A DNA stretch of 64,000 nucleotides, taken from Baylisascaris procyonis (Eukaryota; Nematoda; Chromadorea; Rhabditida; Ascarididae). Under the pieces are notes generated by a model, which saw only the letters and a list, made by a program, of their open reading frames with translations, ran no database searches and had not been told where the DNA came from. Positions 1 to 20,856 of the stretch are shown piece by piece. The DNA lies in the NCBI GenBank assembly GCA_037389465.1, contig JAZARR010000123.1:690501-754500 (forward strand). Reading direction: 5' to 3'. Made by a program: the position numbers and the translations under genes. The first letter of the stretch is position 1; each line of letters starts with the position of its first letter.

Positions 1-744
1 TTGATAGGAAGTGAAATGAACACCTGTAAAGGAAAAAAAAAACTCATCGTTATTGGAGTACCACAATGTGGCTACCTCTCTTCTACTTTCTATTACCTTT
101 ATTTTCCCGGCTTCGAAGAATCCTCCATTGGTGGGGATTGGTGGGGAAAGTAGTATACGCAAGTGATATACAACTAATTACTAAATTCTATGGGTTAAAA
201 AGAATAAAAAACCGACAGAAACAACGTTCTCTCCACTACCAAAGAGGCAACAATTGGAAAACACTTTATGTGCCAATGCGGCCGATATATAATGCTACAC
301 TATTAACATAATTTATTTCCACTAAAATTTCGAAGGGTACGTTATATTATATTACCACATATTACGACTTCCGAAGTTCCATAAGTATATAATATTGTAT
401 ATGAGCCGTATTTCGTTAGTTGAATAATATTAAGCCTTGTTATTACCAAAAGTTACACTATAATATTGTATCATTCTTCGTCGCCAAGATGCATAGTTCA
501 AGCTTAAGGTACGTACGAGCTGCCAATACAATCGAGAAGAATATCAACGGGAGCAGAGTTCCATTCATTGACGTCAAAATAGTCAGTGGGAGAACAACTA
601 ACGGATAAAAAGTAAACGATGAATGAGAGGACGCAATACAATAGATGTGGTAAAGCTTCAACGCCATCTCCGGAAATCGAAGCATTACAGAAGCCATGAA
701 AAGCATGACCAGTTAAGACTCATAAAAGAACGGTCTCGTACTAA
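1..744. other. AT-rich DNA, no supported feature
   Basis: Short open frames occur on both strands but have no splice partners or recognised wording. Confidence 0.5.
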
Positions 745-985
745 AATCAAGCGTTTTACATCCCCCCCTCGTCGCCGTCGAAGAGGGTCCCTGGGAGCTC
801 TCCCTCCGAATACCATGCGCCTCTGGATTGAACCCTCCTTCCTTCTTTCCCCCAAGTGGTCCGCAGGTGTGAATATCCCCTTCGCTCTCATGCAAAACAT
901 TCATCGCACCGCCTCGCGAGCAACATGCTATCCTCGCCCGGGGATTCCTGGGTGCGTCCCTAAATAAAATCCCCCTCCACACACT
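745..985. other. GC-rich island of unknown nature
   Basis: About 240 bases have markedly higher GC than the flanks. The plus strand is open through it (TSPPRRRRRGSLGALPPNT, ending PGIPGCVPK and stop at 965-967, with AATAAA overlapping the stop), and the minus strand is open as well. A lone 3' exon, a foreign or mobile fragment, or non-coding DNA are all possible. No splice partner was found. Confidence 0.35.
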
Positions 986-2792
986 GATTTGTGCACGCTG
1001 AGGGTATGCACAGCATTTGAGATACATGTGGACGATTTTACACAACAAATATTACGTTAATGGATGTAAATTTCAGAAGTGATTTCGTACACATATAAGG
1101 TAAGAAAAAAAGGAAAAAAATGAAACCATAGCGAAATATCGAATAATAAAGATCCATTCTAATGATGAATATCTCTAACGAAATGAACGCTTAGTAACAG
1201 AAGTGAGTAGAGCAATAAAGCCGACAAACAAATAAACGATACAGTGTTGGTATTCGTAGCTTCTTACAAATGATGATTTCAATAGTGTGGATATGCAAGT
1301 CGATGGCACATAATAACATCGAAAAATAAACTTCCGAATGAATGAGATAAAGTTTTACTTCAGTGGCAAAAATAATTTTAAAATAAGCTTTGTTTGCAGT
1401 TGTGATTTGCAATCATATATTAGCGATGACGATTTTGAATACGGGGGAGGGGGAATGCATGCACAGAGGGGGATATCAAATGGCTGCATTTTCAAGAGTG
1501 ATCGATGATAAAAACAAGAGAATTGCAGAGCTTTCCATTAAAAAAAATGGCCTATAATAAGTTTAAAAAACGTTGAAATTTTCAAAGGCATAATATTAAC
1601 AACTAATAAGAATTTCATGTCAGGATGTGAGAGATTCTGCTCGGAAGCAGTGATATTTTCTACAGATATTACAATGAACCACTAGATTCTACAGTAATAT
1701 ACCATAACATGACCTCCTTAGTAAGGAAACCTAGTATGGTATAAATATACCATTCAAGGTGTGGAAGTCATGTGTATTATGGGAATGCCGGCAAAGAAAC
1801 CAAACATTGTAAGATATAGTATATATTAAAAAAAGGCTTAAAATAAACCTAAAATTTACCTGACCATGGAGGTCGCTAATGAGAACATCAAAAATTCATG
1901 AAAACTAGAAGCCATTTCAGCTTTCCTTAGTGCTGAATGCAAACAACAGATTCAGCGAGCTAAATGGTCTATTTTATTTTATTTTATTTTTTTTTTTTTT
2001 AAATAAACGCCATGAGTTTTGCGCCTCGATCAGCAATATCTATTAGTGAGTTGTTCGATCTCAAGGTTAAATAGCAACTGTTGATGAGGAATGGGTGAGA
2101 TGAGAGGACGAGTCAATGGAGAATTTCGGCGATTTCGGCGATAATAACCAAAAAAAAAAAAAAAAATCAAAATCAAAGGTGAAAATGATGATTACAATTT
2201 TAGCAACAAAAATTTTTCCTCAGTCAGAGAGCGAAATTGAATAAATCAGTATATTTGTAAACAAAAGATTTCATCGCGTTTCTCTTACATTTCCATTGCT
2301 TTCTATTCAAACGACAAATGCATGTCATCATAGGCCAGTCTGTTTAAAAATTAACCACCCATAGGTGTGCATAGAAATATGAAAATACCTCCACTGAAAT
2401 GCTGGAATATTGCACAAAAGACCGCATACAGGGGAAACGAATATAGATCATCCATTTTCTTGAGCGGAAAAAAAGCAGCGGGTAAATCAGAAAATCACAG
2501 CGGTGAAACTCTGTGAAACTTTCACTGCCCAATTAGCGTTCTCATTAAAATGCACGACTCACTTAGTCAGCCATGAAAAGATTCACACTAAAGTCGTTAT
2601 TACATAGTTGCTGGATTATGGATTCGTTAACAAATGTGAAATGCTTCTAACATTTGTCTGCACTGCAAAACAGGATAAGACACTGCAAAGGGAATGGAAT
2701 GTCATTTGCTTCCCAGCTCCAAAGAGGACTTCAAAGACTCTTCATTCTCCAACTCCTCTCCTCTCTCTGTTACACTCTCGCCATCGAATCAA
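986..2792. other. AT-rich DNA downstream of the long minus-strand gene
   Basis: The first part next to 2792 should hold the 3' UTR of that gene. Candidate poly(A) signals (TTTATT on the plus strand) cluster near 1975-1990 within a T-rich run. Nothing else stands out. Confidence 0.45.
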
Positions 2793-10146
<7,354 letters not shown>

Positions 10147-13100
10147 CTGAAAATATTCAACTCAGGTTGCTTTTACTGTTATCTGAACATGCGGTCTCAA
10201 GCTCGATGGACTTGAGGACGCAATATGAAGTGATTCAACTTGTAATAAGCTGATGAATAGCAGTTGGGGATTCAGACGCTATCGAGTTTTTGCCAAATGC
10301 TACAGATTATGCACATACTTTTTTTAAGAGAGCAGGTTTTCGCCCAGCAAGAAGCATAAAAGGTTACTATTGATGATAATATTTTTAAAAAAATCCATGA
10401 ACGAAACGAAGACTGAGATCTTTGAAAACGATATAATATTCTAAGAAAAGATGTAAAAGACGCGATTCTCGGGAAGAGAAAAGTGGATAGCGTTCCTAGT
10501 GGTATCAGAGCTTCAAACAAATTGGGTTTTAAACGGGCAGCTCCATTTTTGATTCTTCAATTTTCACACCACCCATAGAATGCTCGTTGACATCGCGATG
10601 GAGATAATAAAAGCGCAATTAAAAATGTGAAACTAAAGAGGTGTTATATATGACCAACAAAACAGCCATCCAACCAGCTCACCGGCTGCCCCGAATAAAC
10701 GGTTACGTAAAAGGAAATGAACACTCTATATGATAATTTCTGCATAATCAAATGCTAATTAATGTTGAAATACAAAGGTAATGACGAGAGATGATGCTTC
10801 GGTGCAAAGCTAAGCTGATGCCGTAAGCTAATGGCTAACCAATAAAAAACTTATATTGGCGGTTGAGTTTATAAGCAACGATGTAAGGAAAAAATTTCGA
10901 ACACAATAAAATATGAACTAAAGCAATTGAAATACGCTGGGCGCTAAGTGAAACGGATCGTCGAAAATAACAACAATATAAAAGCGAATTAATCGCTAAC
11001 CAAGCATCACTAATCCAGAATTTCATTCCTTTCTAATTCGATGAATCGCACCGATCTAGTACATTTGAATAACTCTTACAATCAAAAAACGATATCGCTC
11101 GATCAATATGTTTCTAAGTTAATGCTAAGAAAAAAGTGCTTTCGGATTATCAAATTTTTTATGCAAATTTCGAGGAAAAAAAATAAACATTTAAAATCGA
11201 ACGTGTAAACTCTGACTAAAATTTTACTGCGATTTATATGAAAATATTTGCAGTATTCAATAACAAAAGGAATTGATCTGTTCGAATTCTAGAATAACTT
11301 GCGAAGGAAAATGATAGCTTTATGAATTGCTCTACTTAGCTGCATTCGAAAGATACCTATTTTTGCATTATTTAACGGGAATCTACTATTCGCAGTAAAG
11401 AATATTTTACTGCCATTTTTAATACTTTTTATATGCTGGTGGTTAACATTTGCTACCTGTAGTTTCCTTTATTCTTTTAAATAGAGATTTAAATATATAT
11501 CACTTAAAAATGTTAATGCCACAGCATTAAATAGGACATTTTGCAACGGATATCAAAGTCAGAAGACCTTTTGAGAGATGGAAGATTTTATAAGTAAATA
11601 TCGGCTATAAATATAATTTTATGAGTCTTAATTTTAAATAAGGAAAATAAAAGTGACGCTTAATATTAATATTTCGCTGAAACGATTAATTATGAATTAT
11701 AATAAAAATTATGCAAATTTAGGATCGTGCATAGCTTTAGCGCTGAGATGATGGTATAATATCGACGCATGCAGGTGGTAAAGCATACCCATTTTTTATT
11801 CATGATATTTTGCTAGCTTCCATGAACGGCTATTCCTAAATCATAGACCCTTCCTAATGGCATTCCAACGAATTTTACGCCACACAGCCGGAAATTATTA
11901 GTTTTTTTTATTCGCTAGAACAATTTTCCGCCTCTTTGCAATGTGTTGACGTTAATTTACAATAATTTTTAGAGATTGTTTAGGATGTGATAAAATGAAT
12001 CCAATCATCAGAAATTATGCTTATTTAAATACCCACCATCTAGGTTCTGAAATGGTTTAGGTAACCTATATTTATCAACACTTTCCTATGACTTCGGTTC
12101 ATACCATCCCTAATGAGGAAAATTTAAGTTATGAAAGAGCGTTTTCATAATTAATCATACTGTGACAGATTTCTTCACTAAACTCCTCGCTAAATTTATT
12201 TTCAAATAAAGCATTTATTGCATTATACGACCGATGATGATTTGGCAAATTTTCTATATTATGTAAGCGATTAAACAATGATGAACGATTAAATTCCTTA
12301 AAAAAAAAGATTTTTCGAATTTGAAATATTCAAGTGAAATAAAAAAATTTTTTTTTCAATGTGATGCAGGAATATTTTTGAACGCTACAATCACGAGAAC
12401 AGAAGCTAACAAAATAAATGTAATACTTTTCACGCAAAAATGAACAAGAAAATCAGATAAATTGGAAGAGAAATGAGAGAAAATTTTATGAAAAGAAAAT
12501 TTTATGTGATAACCATCTAAAATTTGAATTTGAAAATTATAGAGGAAGTAAGCTGTGCATCTCATCTTATTCAGCTCAATTCTCTTCTCTAATACCTTAA
12601 TGTTCCTGATCACTTCACTCCTTGAAAGGATGGCCCTACCATACCTTCAGGGTCTCGCTACCATACTCCCAGGATTTCGCTGGATCTCATGTAAAACGGA
12701 ATCAACTCTATAGGAGATGGTAGAGTCTAGCAAACACTCAATTTCAGATAACGTTATGTCAGCTTCATCATTCTCATGTTTCTTGACAATCACAATGTAT
12801 GATTTCCTTAGCCAAGAATTTAGTATGCGAATGAGGCGAGTCGAAAATTTCTCTCTCTCTCAAAGAAAAAACAAGATAACAATGATTGCACTAATCTGGT
12901 TTATTTTGCTAAATTTTTGATCAGCTAGATGGAATTTCTAACCTCCTCTATTTTATTGGTGGCTGGAGTTGTAACCTTTAGAGAGCTCAACTCCTGTTTG
13001 GCTATATGGCAAATAAGGTGACTCAAATATTTCTGAGCGGCTATGTTGAAATATTCAACATATTTTTCGATTTTCAGTGCAAACACTATTCTACTGGGCA

Positions 13101-15667
13101 CGAGCGATGCTCGGGTGGCATTGGTTATCCTAGGACCTATCTCGTGAGCTACAATCGGATTCATAAAAAATCTGCTAACGTGTCTGCTAATGGTTCCATT
13201 AAAAAATCTTACCTCTACATACAACAGAGATTACGAGGGAATTCCGACGGTCTTTTTTATATGGGTCAATAATGAAAGCTACCTCACAGATGAATACAGA
13301 CGACGCATACATCGCTGTGGTGCACTTTTGCGAAAGAAATTTAAAAAAATAAACGATAAAAATAAAATTGCCGTAATGCTTTAAGCGCAATGAACATACG
13401 AAGTTTACGTGTAGATGGTACTTTTTGTTCTCCGATGGGAAATGGCAAACATTTCGCAAATCACGCATACACACATAAACGTGCATCTGCAAACGTACTC
13501 GTGCACAGCACAGGCGCACACATACATGTATTTGCTCACGCATAAAGTTCATAAAAGAACTGTGAGAATATTTTAAAAACGTATTAACGGGAAGCTAATA
13601 AAATCAATTTGCTCTTAAATCTGATACAGTGGTACTGAAAGAGACAATATAAATGATTATTGAGTTGCTAGTTGATTGTTAGCGCAACCAACTGATTCTA
13701 TGAGAACAATGCAAAGAGCATATAATATAATGCTTGGCTTTTCCGATGCGCATTCCAATTTTTTCTTCACCGATGTGATCATAGTAAAAAAGTAGGCGGA
13801 AATGGATGAGAGAGAAAATTTGAAAGAAATGAAAATCTAATTGGATTATAGTTGACAGATGTGATGCTGCGTAAGAAAAAAGCAAAAGCATTTGAGTTTG
13901 AATAATTGAAGTCTCATCCACTCCTGAGAAAAAAAAAACAATTGACAAGCATGAAATAAAGAAGGCAGAAAGATCGAGAATAACATCTGGAAAGCAAAAA
14001 TTCCATATAAAGAATAGAGCAAAAGCAGATGCAAGAAGTCATCAAAACTGCATGCACAGAAAATTACAAGCTATAATTTTTAAAGCAACAAGACTTCTTT
14101 TCTCTCTTCCCTAGTTTTACCGAGACGGAGAGAGAGAAGAGTAGAGGTAGGCGATCCAGGAGGAGGAGGAAAGGAGAGATGGGCATGGAACAGTTACATC
14201 TTCTGATTAGGTAGATGAATTTGAAGCTGCATAATGTGATCGGCTCATATGATTTCAAAGCTCATTACGATCACGATACGAAGTGATAGACAAGTCAACA
14301 TGTTTGCATCCCTTCGAAGAATGCTCTCGTTAATTAAATATTATATTTCATCGCTAAATATGACGCGAATTCAGATAAACATTTCGCTATTCACATAAAT
14401 ATTTTGTGTATCTAATATCTCGTTGATTAACGTTTCCGCTTATGTGTTATTTGTGCGGGTGATTTCTACCAACAACTACAACAGACAACAACATATGAAT
14501 ATAAATGGAGCAAATCTACTATTTAAAAAAATTTTTTTAAAACTTAAAGTTCTTTGCAGCGACTTTTTTGAGAAACTTAAATCTTTTAGAAAATTAAAGA
14601 TAAAGTGGAATCTTATTCGAACCCGTTTGGTAGCAAATGTGTCCAATATTTAATGCTAATCCTCAAAATTCGCCGAAAAATTTGCAAGTTTTATGGTGCA
14701 ATTCGAAATCGTCACCATTTCATTGCTTGTTCAGATCCTAAATTGCAAGAATTATGTTTAGATTACTAGAATGAGGATGAACTTCCTTCCTCCTCCTTGA
14801 ATGGGGAAGTAGGAGCTGCGCACTTGCAACAGGAATGTGTCTTGATACTAGATCCCCTAAAAATTTCGAAAACATTTCTTTCCGGCGCTTAGCGTATAGC
14901 GACAGCAAATGAAGCTTTAAATTTAATAAGTTTCAAAAGAAATGCAATAAAGTTTAAAGTTTAAAACCTAAGTTTGAAAATTCAATAAGCATCTAATACA
15001 ACATAATAATTTCGATAAAAATTTCTCTATTAAGCGCAAAAGGTATTTCCTTCACATAGGAGGTGCAATTGCGAAATCACGCAAAAAATGTAATGCAAGC
15101 GATTAGTTATTTCCCATAAAAATAATGTAAAACTCGTTTAAAAGTTCCAGCGCTTAGATGTTCGCCAAACCTTGGTCGCGTTACCATCGAATAATTTTTA
15201 GTTTGCCTTTTTTGAGGGGAAGGAGGGGCGGGGGGGGGGGGTAGGAGGTAGACTTACAATGAAGAAAGAAATCTTTTCAGCATCTCCAGCAACGTAAAAG
15301 GAAATGTACCATAGGTGGCAGTCATAATGTAGAGATGATAACAGATAAGATCCGTTAAGATCAGATTAATAGGGATTGATGTCTTGGAGTGCTTTGCCCT
15401 GTTCGAATTGAGAATTTATGACTAAACAATGTCATACAAAAAGAGATTCATAATCAAGAAATACACATAACAACCTCCAATTTTTTTAAGTGCCGAGTGA
15501 ACTATGGTGGTGGGAGTGGTCTATGTTAAAAGGGGCATAAAATGGGGCTTTCATGCGCATGAGAAATGACATTTATGCCTCATTAATATAATATTATGGT
15601 TCAGTCTTGACTTATTGAGTCGCCTATAGCTTCAATGTAGAGACGTTCAATAACGAATCATCGTAAC
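10147..15667. other. Mostly intron-like AT-rich DNA
   Basis: Apart from the open frame at 12925-13224, this holds no feature I can support. It would be a single intron if the 15.7-kb and 10-kb exons are joined. Confidence 0.45.
12925..13224 (-). other. Open frame of about 99 codons with protein-like wording
   Basis: The minus strand reads FFMNPIVAHEIGPRITNATR, ASLVPSRIVFALKIEKYVEY, FNIAAQKYLSHLICHIAKQE and on to a stop at 12925. It is unusually long for this base composition and looks like helical protein. It could be a mobile-element remnant or an exon ending at CTAAAG/GTTACA. The plus strand is also partly open. I do not recognise it. Confidence 0.28.
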
Positions 15668-15791
15668 CTCACGATCAACAAACAAAATGCCTAGTTTTTC
15701 GGGAATTTCATCGACGACATCAACAAGGAGTTCTCTATCGTACGGTAGCCGCAAGGATTTTGCGCATATAGGGTAATAGCAACAGCACATT
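15668..15791 (-). CDS. Internal exon candidate of the long minus-strand gene
   Basis: A 124-base open stretch follows AAATCTCATAATAG and ends GATCGTGAG/GTTACG. It enters at phase 2 and leaves at phase 0, so it can join the exon at 10146 directly. It reads [40 protein letters not shown], then E. The four cysteines near the start and the acidic alternation of [12 protein letters not shown] look like folded protein rather than chance, but I do not recognise the domain. The acceptor lacks a good pyrimidine tract. Confidence 0.42.
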
Positions 15792-15898
15792 CTATTATGA
15801 GATTTAAATATATCGCGCGACATCTTTTTTTTTTCAACACTGTTCAATTGGTTTTTGCTCATAGAAATTGTAGAAAAAATAGCTGTTTTCAAATGATC

Positions 15899-16033
<135 letters not shown>

Positions 16034-17475
16034 CCATTGATCTTGTATTTCTTACAATAAAAGTAATTCATTCGAAATAAATAAAAACAGCTTGAAATAG
16101 GAAAGCCAACTTGCGTGAAATAGAAATTTTCGGAATTTTTCAGCATATTTTTAAAAAATTTCACATTTTCTATGAACAACGATTTTCCTAATAATCATAA
16201 AATTCATATCGAATAATGTCCCGACTAATTTATTTCATAATAGTCAACGTAGTTAGGGTTCACTCAGCATATAAGGTGTTTGTGTTCATATCTGCGGAAT
16301 TCCCACCCCCCCCCCCCCATAGGTGAATATAATAAACAATATTTGCATCAAAAATAATTGCCTTTAGAGAGATCATTAAACGTAGTCAATTCGTCATTGA
16401 ACTTGTTGTCATATTTGCTAACTTTAAAAACTCAAATTAAAAAAAATTGACCAAAATTCTGAGGAGATCTCAAAATCCTTTAAAAAAAATTGAGATTGAA
16501 AATCTATGTGATTGCATAGGAGAACGTTTTGTAAACACAAAAGTCGAGGGAACTTTTTCAAACTATATTCCACTTCAATGCTGTATTTAATGCACTTCCC
16601 CCTCCCCACCCTCCACCTTCCCCTGCTCCTCTCATTATACTTTCTGGGAAACAGAGTTTAAAAGAGAGTTTTTCAATTTTCATCAAAATATGTTTCACAG
16701 TGATCCTAAGTTCATACGAAGTTTGCGAGTGATCTATTCTGGAAAATGGAAGTGCAGTCATTTACGTAAAAAGCCAAACAACTCGCCTCTTGAGGCAGCA
16801 CTAACTTCACTCTCAACAAAAGAGATTGTTAAATGTCAATGAGAATCCATTTAAAAAATCATCTGAAACGAGAAATACTATAGAGTACAAGATATAATTG
16901 AAGATCGGCAAATGCTGATTTTAAGCGTAGATCAGCAATGTCTCATATTTACCATTTTGCTTTAACATTTATCATTTTCACCTTAAAATTTCCCTCTTTA
17001 TCTTCATATTTTCCGCTTTTCCTTTAAATTTACCATTTTAACCTCAACATTCACCATCCTTATCATAAAATTTACCCACTTTTAGTTTAGCACTCATCAT
17101 TTTACCTTACAGCGAACAAGATGAAACCATTGAAACCTATGTCCTTCAAAGTTTAAAAGTTACTCCCTTCAAGACTTTAAATCTACTTCATGCTCATGAG
17201 TTGAGTGGATTAAAAAATGAGCAGTTTAATTGAAAAATTATTGATGAATATGCAAATGAATTATTGACATAGAGAAATACTTTGTAGGAAAGTTGACCTT
17301 AAAAATGTGAAAATGCGGAATATTTTTAATTTTCAATGGATGAAAATGGTACGTAAAAAAATTAACATTACACTGTCATGAAATGAACGTCGGTCATTAA
17401 TTTTGCACCAGAAAAAAGTTTAGAAAACTTAGAGAATATCCTTCGCCGAATAGCAAATGAAGATGTGTATTAGAG

Positions 17476-17535
17476 ATGCTGGCACGATATGTGCTTTTTA
17501 CATTTCGTTCTATGACCTTTCGGCTTCATAAATTA
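17476..17535. repeat. Member of a dispersed short repeat (TGGCAC-ATATGTGC type)
   Basis: GCTGGCACGATATGTGCTTT, then TTCATAAATTAGC. A related copy at 40094-40158 has TTGGCACAATATGTGCTTC and TTTCATAAATGCCAATT; the start of the motif recurs near 4000 and 42517. Confidence 0.5.
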
Positions 17536-19325
17536 GCAAAGGGAAAATTAACTATATAGAATAATGCTTTCTTATTTAAAAACACTCTCACCGATTGCTA
17601 AATGCCATCAAAAAAGATTTGTCTTTCTAGCACCCGCTGAGGGGGGCCGGGGGGGGAGGGTGGGGAGGGGAATCCCTGCAAACTTTTCAGCACCTTTAAA
17701 TGCCTATAATATCCGAAGTTTTATAGACCAATGTGAGAATTGGTGTGAAGGTTCCATACTATGATTTGGTTTATGTAGATCGCAATGCATAAGCTTAACC
17801 TCACTGATCCCCAAGTTGGAACTATCACATGAGTAGGCACGTGGACAGACACAAATACATGTGCAGACATATCGAAAGACACAAATATATATTTACAGAC
17901 AACGTTAATGAAAATCTATGAAAACGCGTGATGACGAAATAGTCGTAAAAAAATTTTTTAAGTGATAAAAAGCTTTTAAATAGATGATTCATCGATCATG
18001 AAAAATTACCTATGATAAATAATTTCAGAAAAAAACAGCACATAAAAATACGGATTGGATGATAATTGTTGATTTCATCACTAAGTGGTCGCCTATGTCA
18101 AATGTGTAAGGATAAGCGAGATGAGATGTGGATGCGCATTAAAATTTCCTCAATATGAATTTCACTAGTTCATCATTTGTAACAATTTTTTTCTTCAGAA
18201 ATTTCAGATAACATTGATACGAGAAAATTCCTACCCCATAATTATCTCATAAAGCAAGGTGCATTCTAAAATGCATAAAATGCACTTCACTTCTTTAAAA
18301 ATGCGCATTTTTGATCGATTCAAAAAGAAGGCCCTATTCTTCAAATGTCATCATCTCTTCTTTTATGTTTTTTCATATTTCATATTTTTAGAACTTTTAG
18401 ATTTCAGTTTATTAGTTGTTTTCCTATGAAATCCAAAACGCAAAAAAAAACAACACTAATAAAATTGAACTAGAAAATTCAATTATAAATGCGTATGTAT
18501 CATGATTTAGAATATGGTTTCGAAATTTGCCTAACTTGCCCAGCAATATACGAATCGCAGTCGATTCAACTAAAACACATAAAAAATTACCTTCTTTTCT
18601 TTCAAAAATCGCCCATAAATTTTCAAAAAGAAATCATTTTCTCAAATTTAGAGAACTATGAAAAATCAGAAAATTATAAGAGCCATCATAATGTTAGCTA
18701 CAAGAAGTGTTAACATTCACATCCGTATGTGAATGTCAATTAACCGGTTCTCGGAATGAAACAATGAAAAGAGCATTTTTAAACATTAAAACAAAAAAAT
18801 AGCAATGCGAATGCAAAGAATATTTTTATATGAAGATGAGCATTAAAGCATCTCAAACTTCAATGATAATCATCAATCTCCCTTATCGACGAACTATTTC
18901 TATGAATGCAAAAAGTGCTTACAAAAAATCCACAAATATATTTAGTAATGGGTCTATTAAACATTTTATATGGCTATGTTAACAATCGCTCGCTGACGAT
19001 TAATTACAGAGATTCGAAGAAAGCATTTGCATTGAGGTAATATGTTATGGGATAGAAGTGGCAATTCAAATCGAGACTTTCAGTTCAAGCATCCATAAGA
19101 AGGTAATTTAAAGGAATTCCGCAAATGTTTTTTGTCCTTTAGAAAGGATTAAATGCTTTCAGTTTTTAGATCCTATTTAAACCTATATGTTATGGTAAAA
19201 AATTTGATTATATGATAAGAATGCAAATTCTGACCAAGGAAATGCGACATAAGGCTTAAGGAAGAACCTCGAAGAGTCGTGCATACGTGAATTCTTTCAA
19301 CTATAATGAGCTTTAACGAGCTATA

Positions 19326-19340
19326 AATATATATATATAA
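19326..19340. repeat. Short (TA)n run
   Basis: About seven TA units after GAGCTATAAA. Confidence 0.8.
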
Positions 19341-20783
19341 GTGCTATAAACATTAGTGAATATAAGCAGGATGTTTAACTTCCAAACTATTCCCCTTCAA
19401 TGAGTCATCCTTCAACAATTCCGTTTTAGGTTAGTAGCTCGTTCAATAAATTGTCGCTTATGCAACAAACCTCCAACAAAAAACTTTCCTAAGCTAGAAA
19501 TGTTGAATATTTCTTGCTATAAATTATATAAATCTCAAGTACATTAAACACTACTGCAGTTAGATATCCAGTACATCACATAGATTAGTTGTAGTAAAAA
19601 AATTGTTATATACATCATACCTATATGAAATGCTAAACAATAGAGTCAATATTAGTTCAGATAAAATAAAATAAATCCCCATATTTGAATATTCGTTTTA
19701 TCTCATTAAAATATATTAACGATTTATAGCTTTATCGTCTCATTGCTAACGATACGACGTTTCCTATAGAAATTAGTTGCTAGCTGAAGGAAACCAACTT
19801 GTTGTATCATCACATTTCTTGAAATGTAAAAAAATTAAAAAAAAATTTAAAAAACATGAGATCGATAAATGTTCAACGATCTTCGTCGGAAAGTTCCCTA
19901 GAGTGTAAATTAATGTGATCCATTAAGAGCAGTAAATGAGTGCACACATAGAGAGTTCATTAAGATCGGCCTTCCTTAGCAACGTTTATGTCGTTTCACT
20001 TCCTGCACTAACCGCCTCCTCGATATGACTTCTATGCAACAATTTTATTAAGCTACGTATGGGATACCTGACCACTGATCGGTTTCCCGCATGCATAAAT
20101 TCCCCTCCACAAATCCGAAGAAACTTTTATACCCATAGAAGCTGCCCTCACTCTTTCCCAACAATATGTATCATCCAACAGCAAGAAGTGGGAAATTTTA
20201 AGCCTTCCTATTCAAGTAGATATAACTATGATAAGGCGATATGAGATTGATAAAAATGAACTTCTGATGATGTGCAGTGAATTCAATGATATCAATAAAT
20301 TTACGAAAAACTGAAAAAGTAAATATACAAAAATTCTTGTCTTAAAAGACTGGGGAATTATTTTTTCGACTAGCCACCTAACTGAAAAAAAAATCTCTCA
20401 GTCCACTAATGAATATAAATCTTTCTTCCTTACGATCCTACACTTCATTAACGCCACTTAAAATTAGAAATGATATTAAATATACGTCTCCTAAAATTAC
20501 AATATCTTTCCTAAAAAGTTGTAAAACCGAAGTTCAATGTTCTGTAATATAAGTAAACCAAGCTCGATGGTATACGATTCGGCACTTGGAATGGCGATGA
20601 AGTAAACCAACAATAAAGTGAGTTCAAATCAGATATGTAAATGAATCTGCAAACGGCTCTGCCCTTAAGCTCTCTCTATGGGATCAACTATTCTCTTCAC
20701 CACCATAAAGAGAAATATCAGCCCATTAGATTTTCAACTTGCATGGACTAATGTTCTCTAAATTCGGATGAAATCAAACCTAC

Positions 20784-20856
20784 CTCCTGCGGAAACGAGA
20801 AAAGGAGGTCGTCTGGAATCACACATATCCTCATCCAACCAGACACAGACCCCTTC
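20784..20856 (-). CDS. Weak internal exon candidate with a strong acceptor
   Basis: The minus strand has an excellent acceptor (CCCTCATCCCTTGCAG), then 73 bases ending GCAGGAG/GTAGGT. In phase 0 it reads EGVCVWLDEDMCDSRRPPFL then VSAG. GC content is higher than in the flanks. It leaves at phase 1, which does not fit the 15.7-kb exon directly, so another exon would be needed or one of the two is wrong. A second frame is also open. Confidence 0.28.

Noticed and set aside
12645..12690. Small minus-strand exon reading AKSWEYGSETLK before GTATGG
   Set aside because: Its phase does not fit the neighbouring candidates and the acceptor is poor.
20059..20244. Open frames on both strands in a slightly GC-richer patch
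   Set aside because: Neither strand has a convincing acceptor and the wordings compete.
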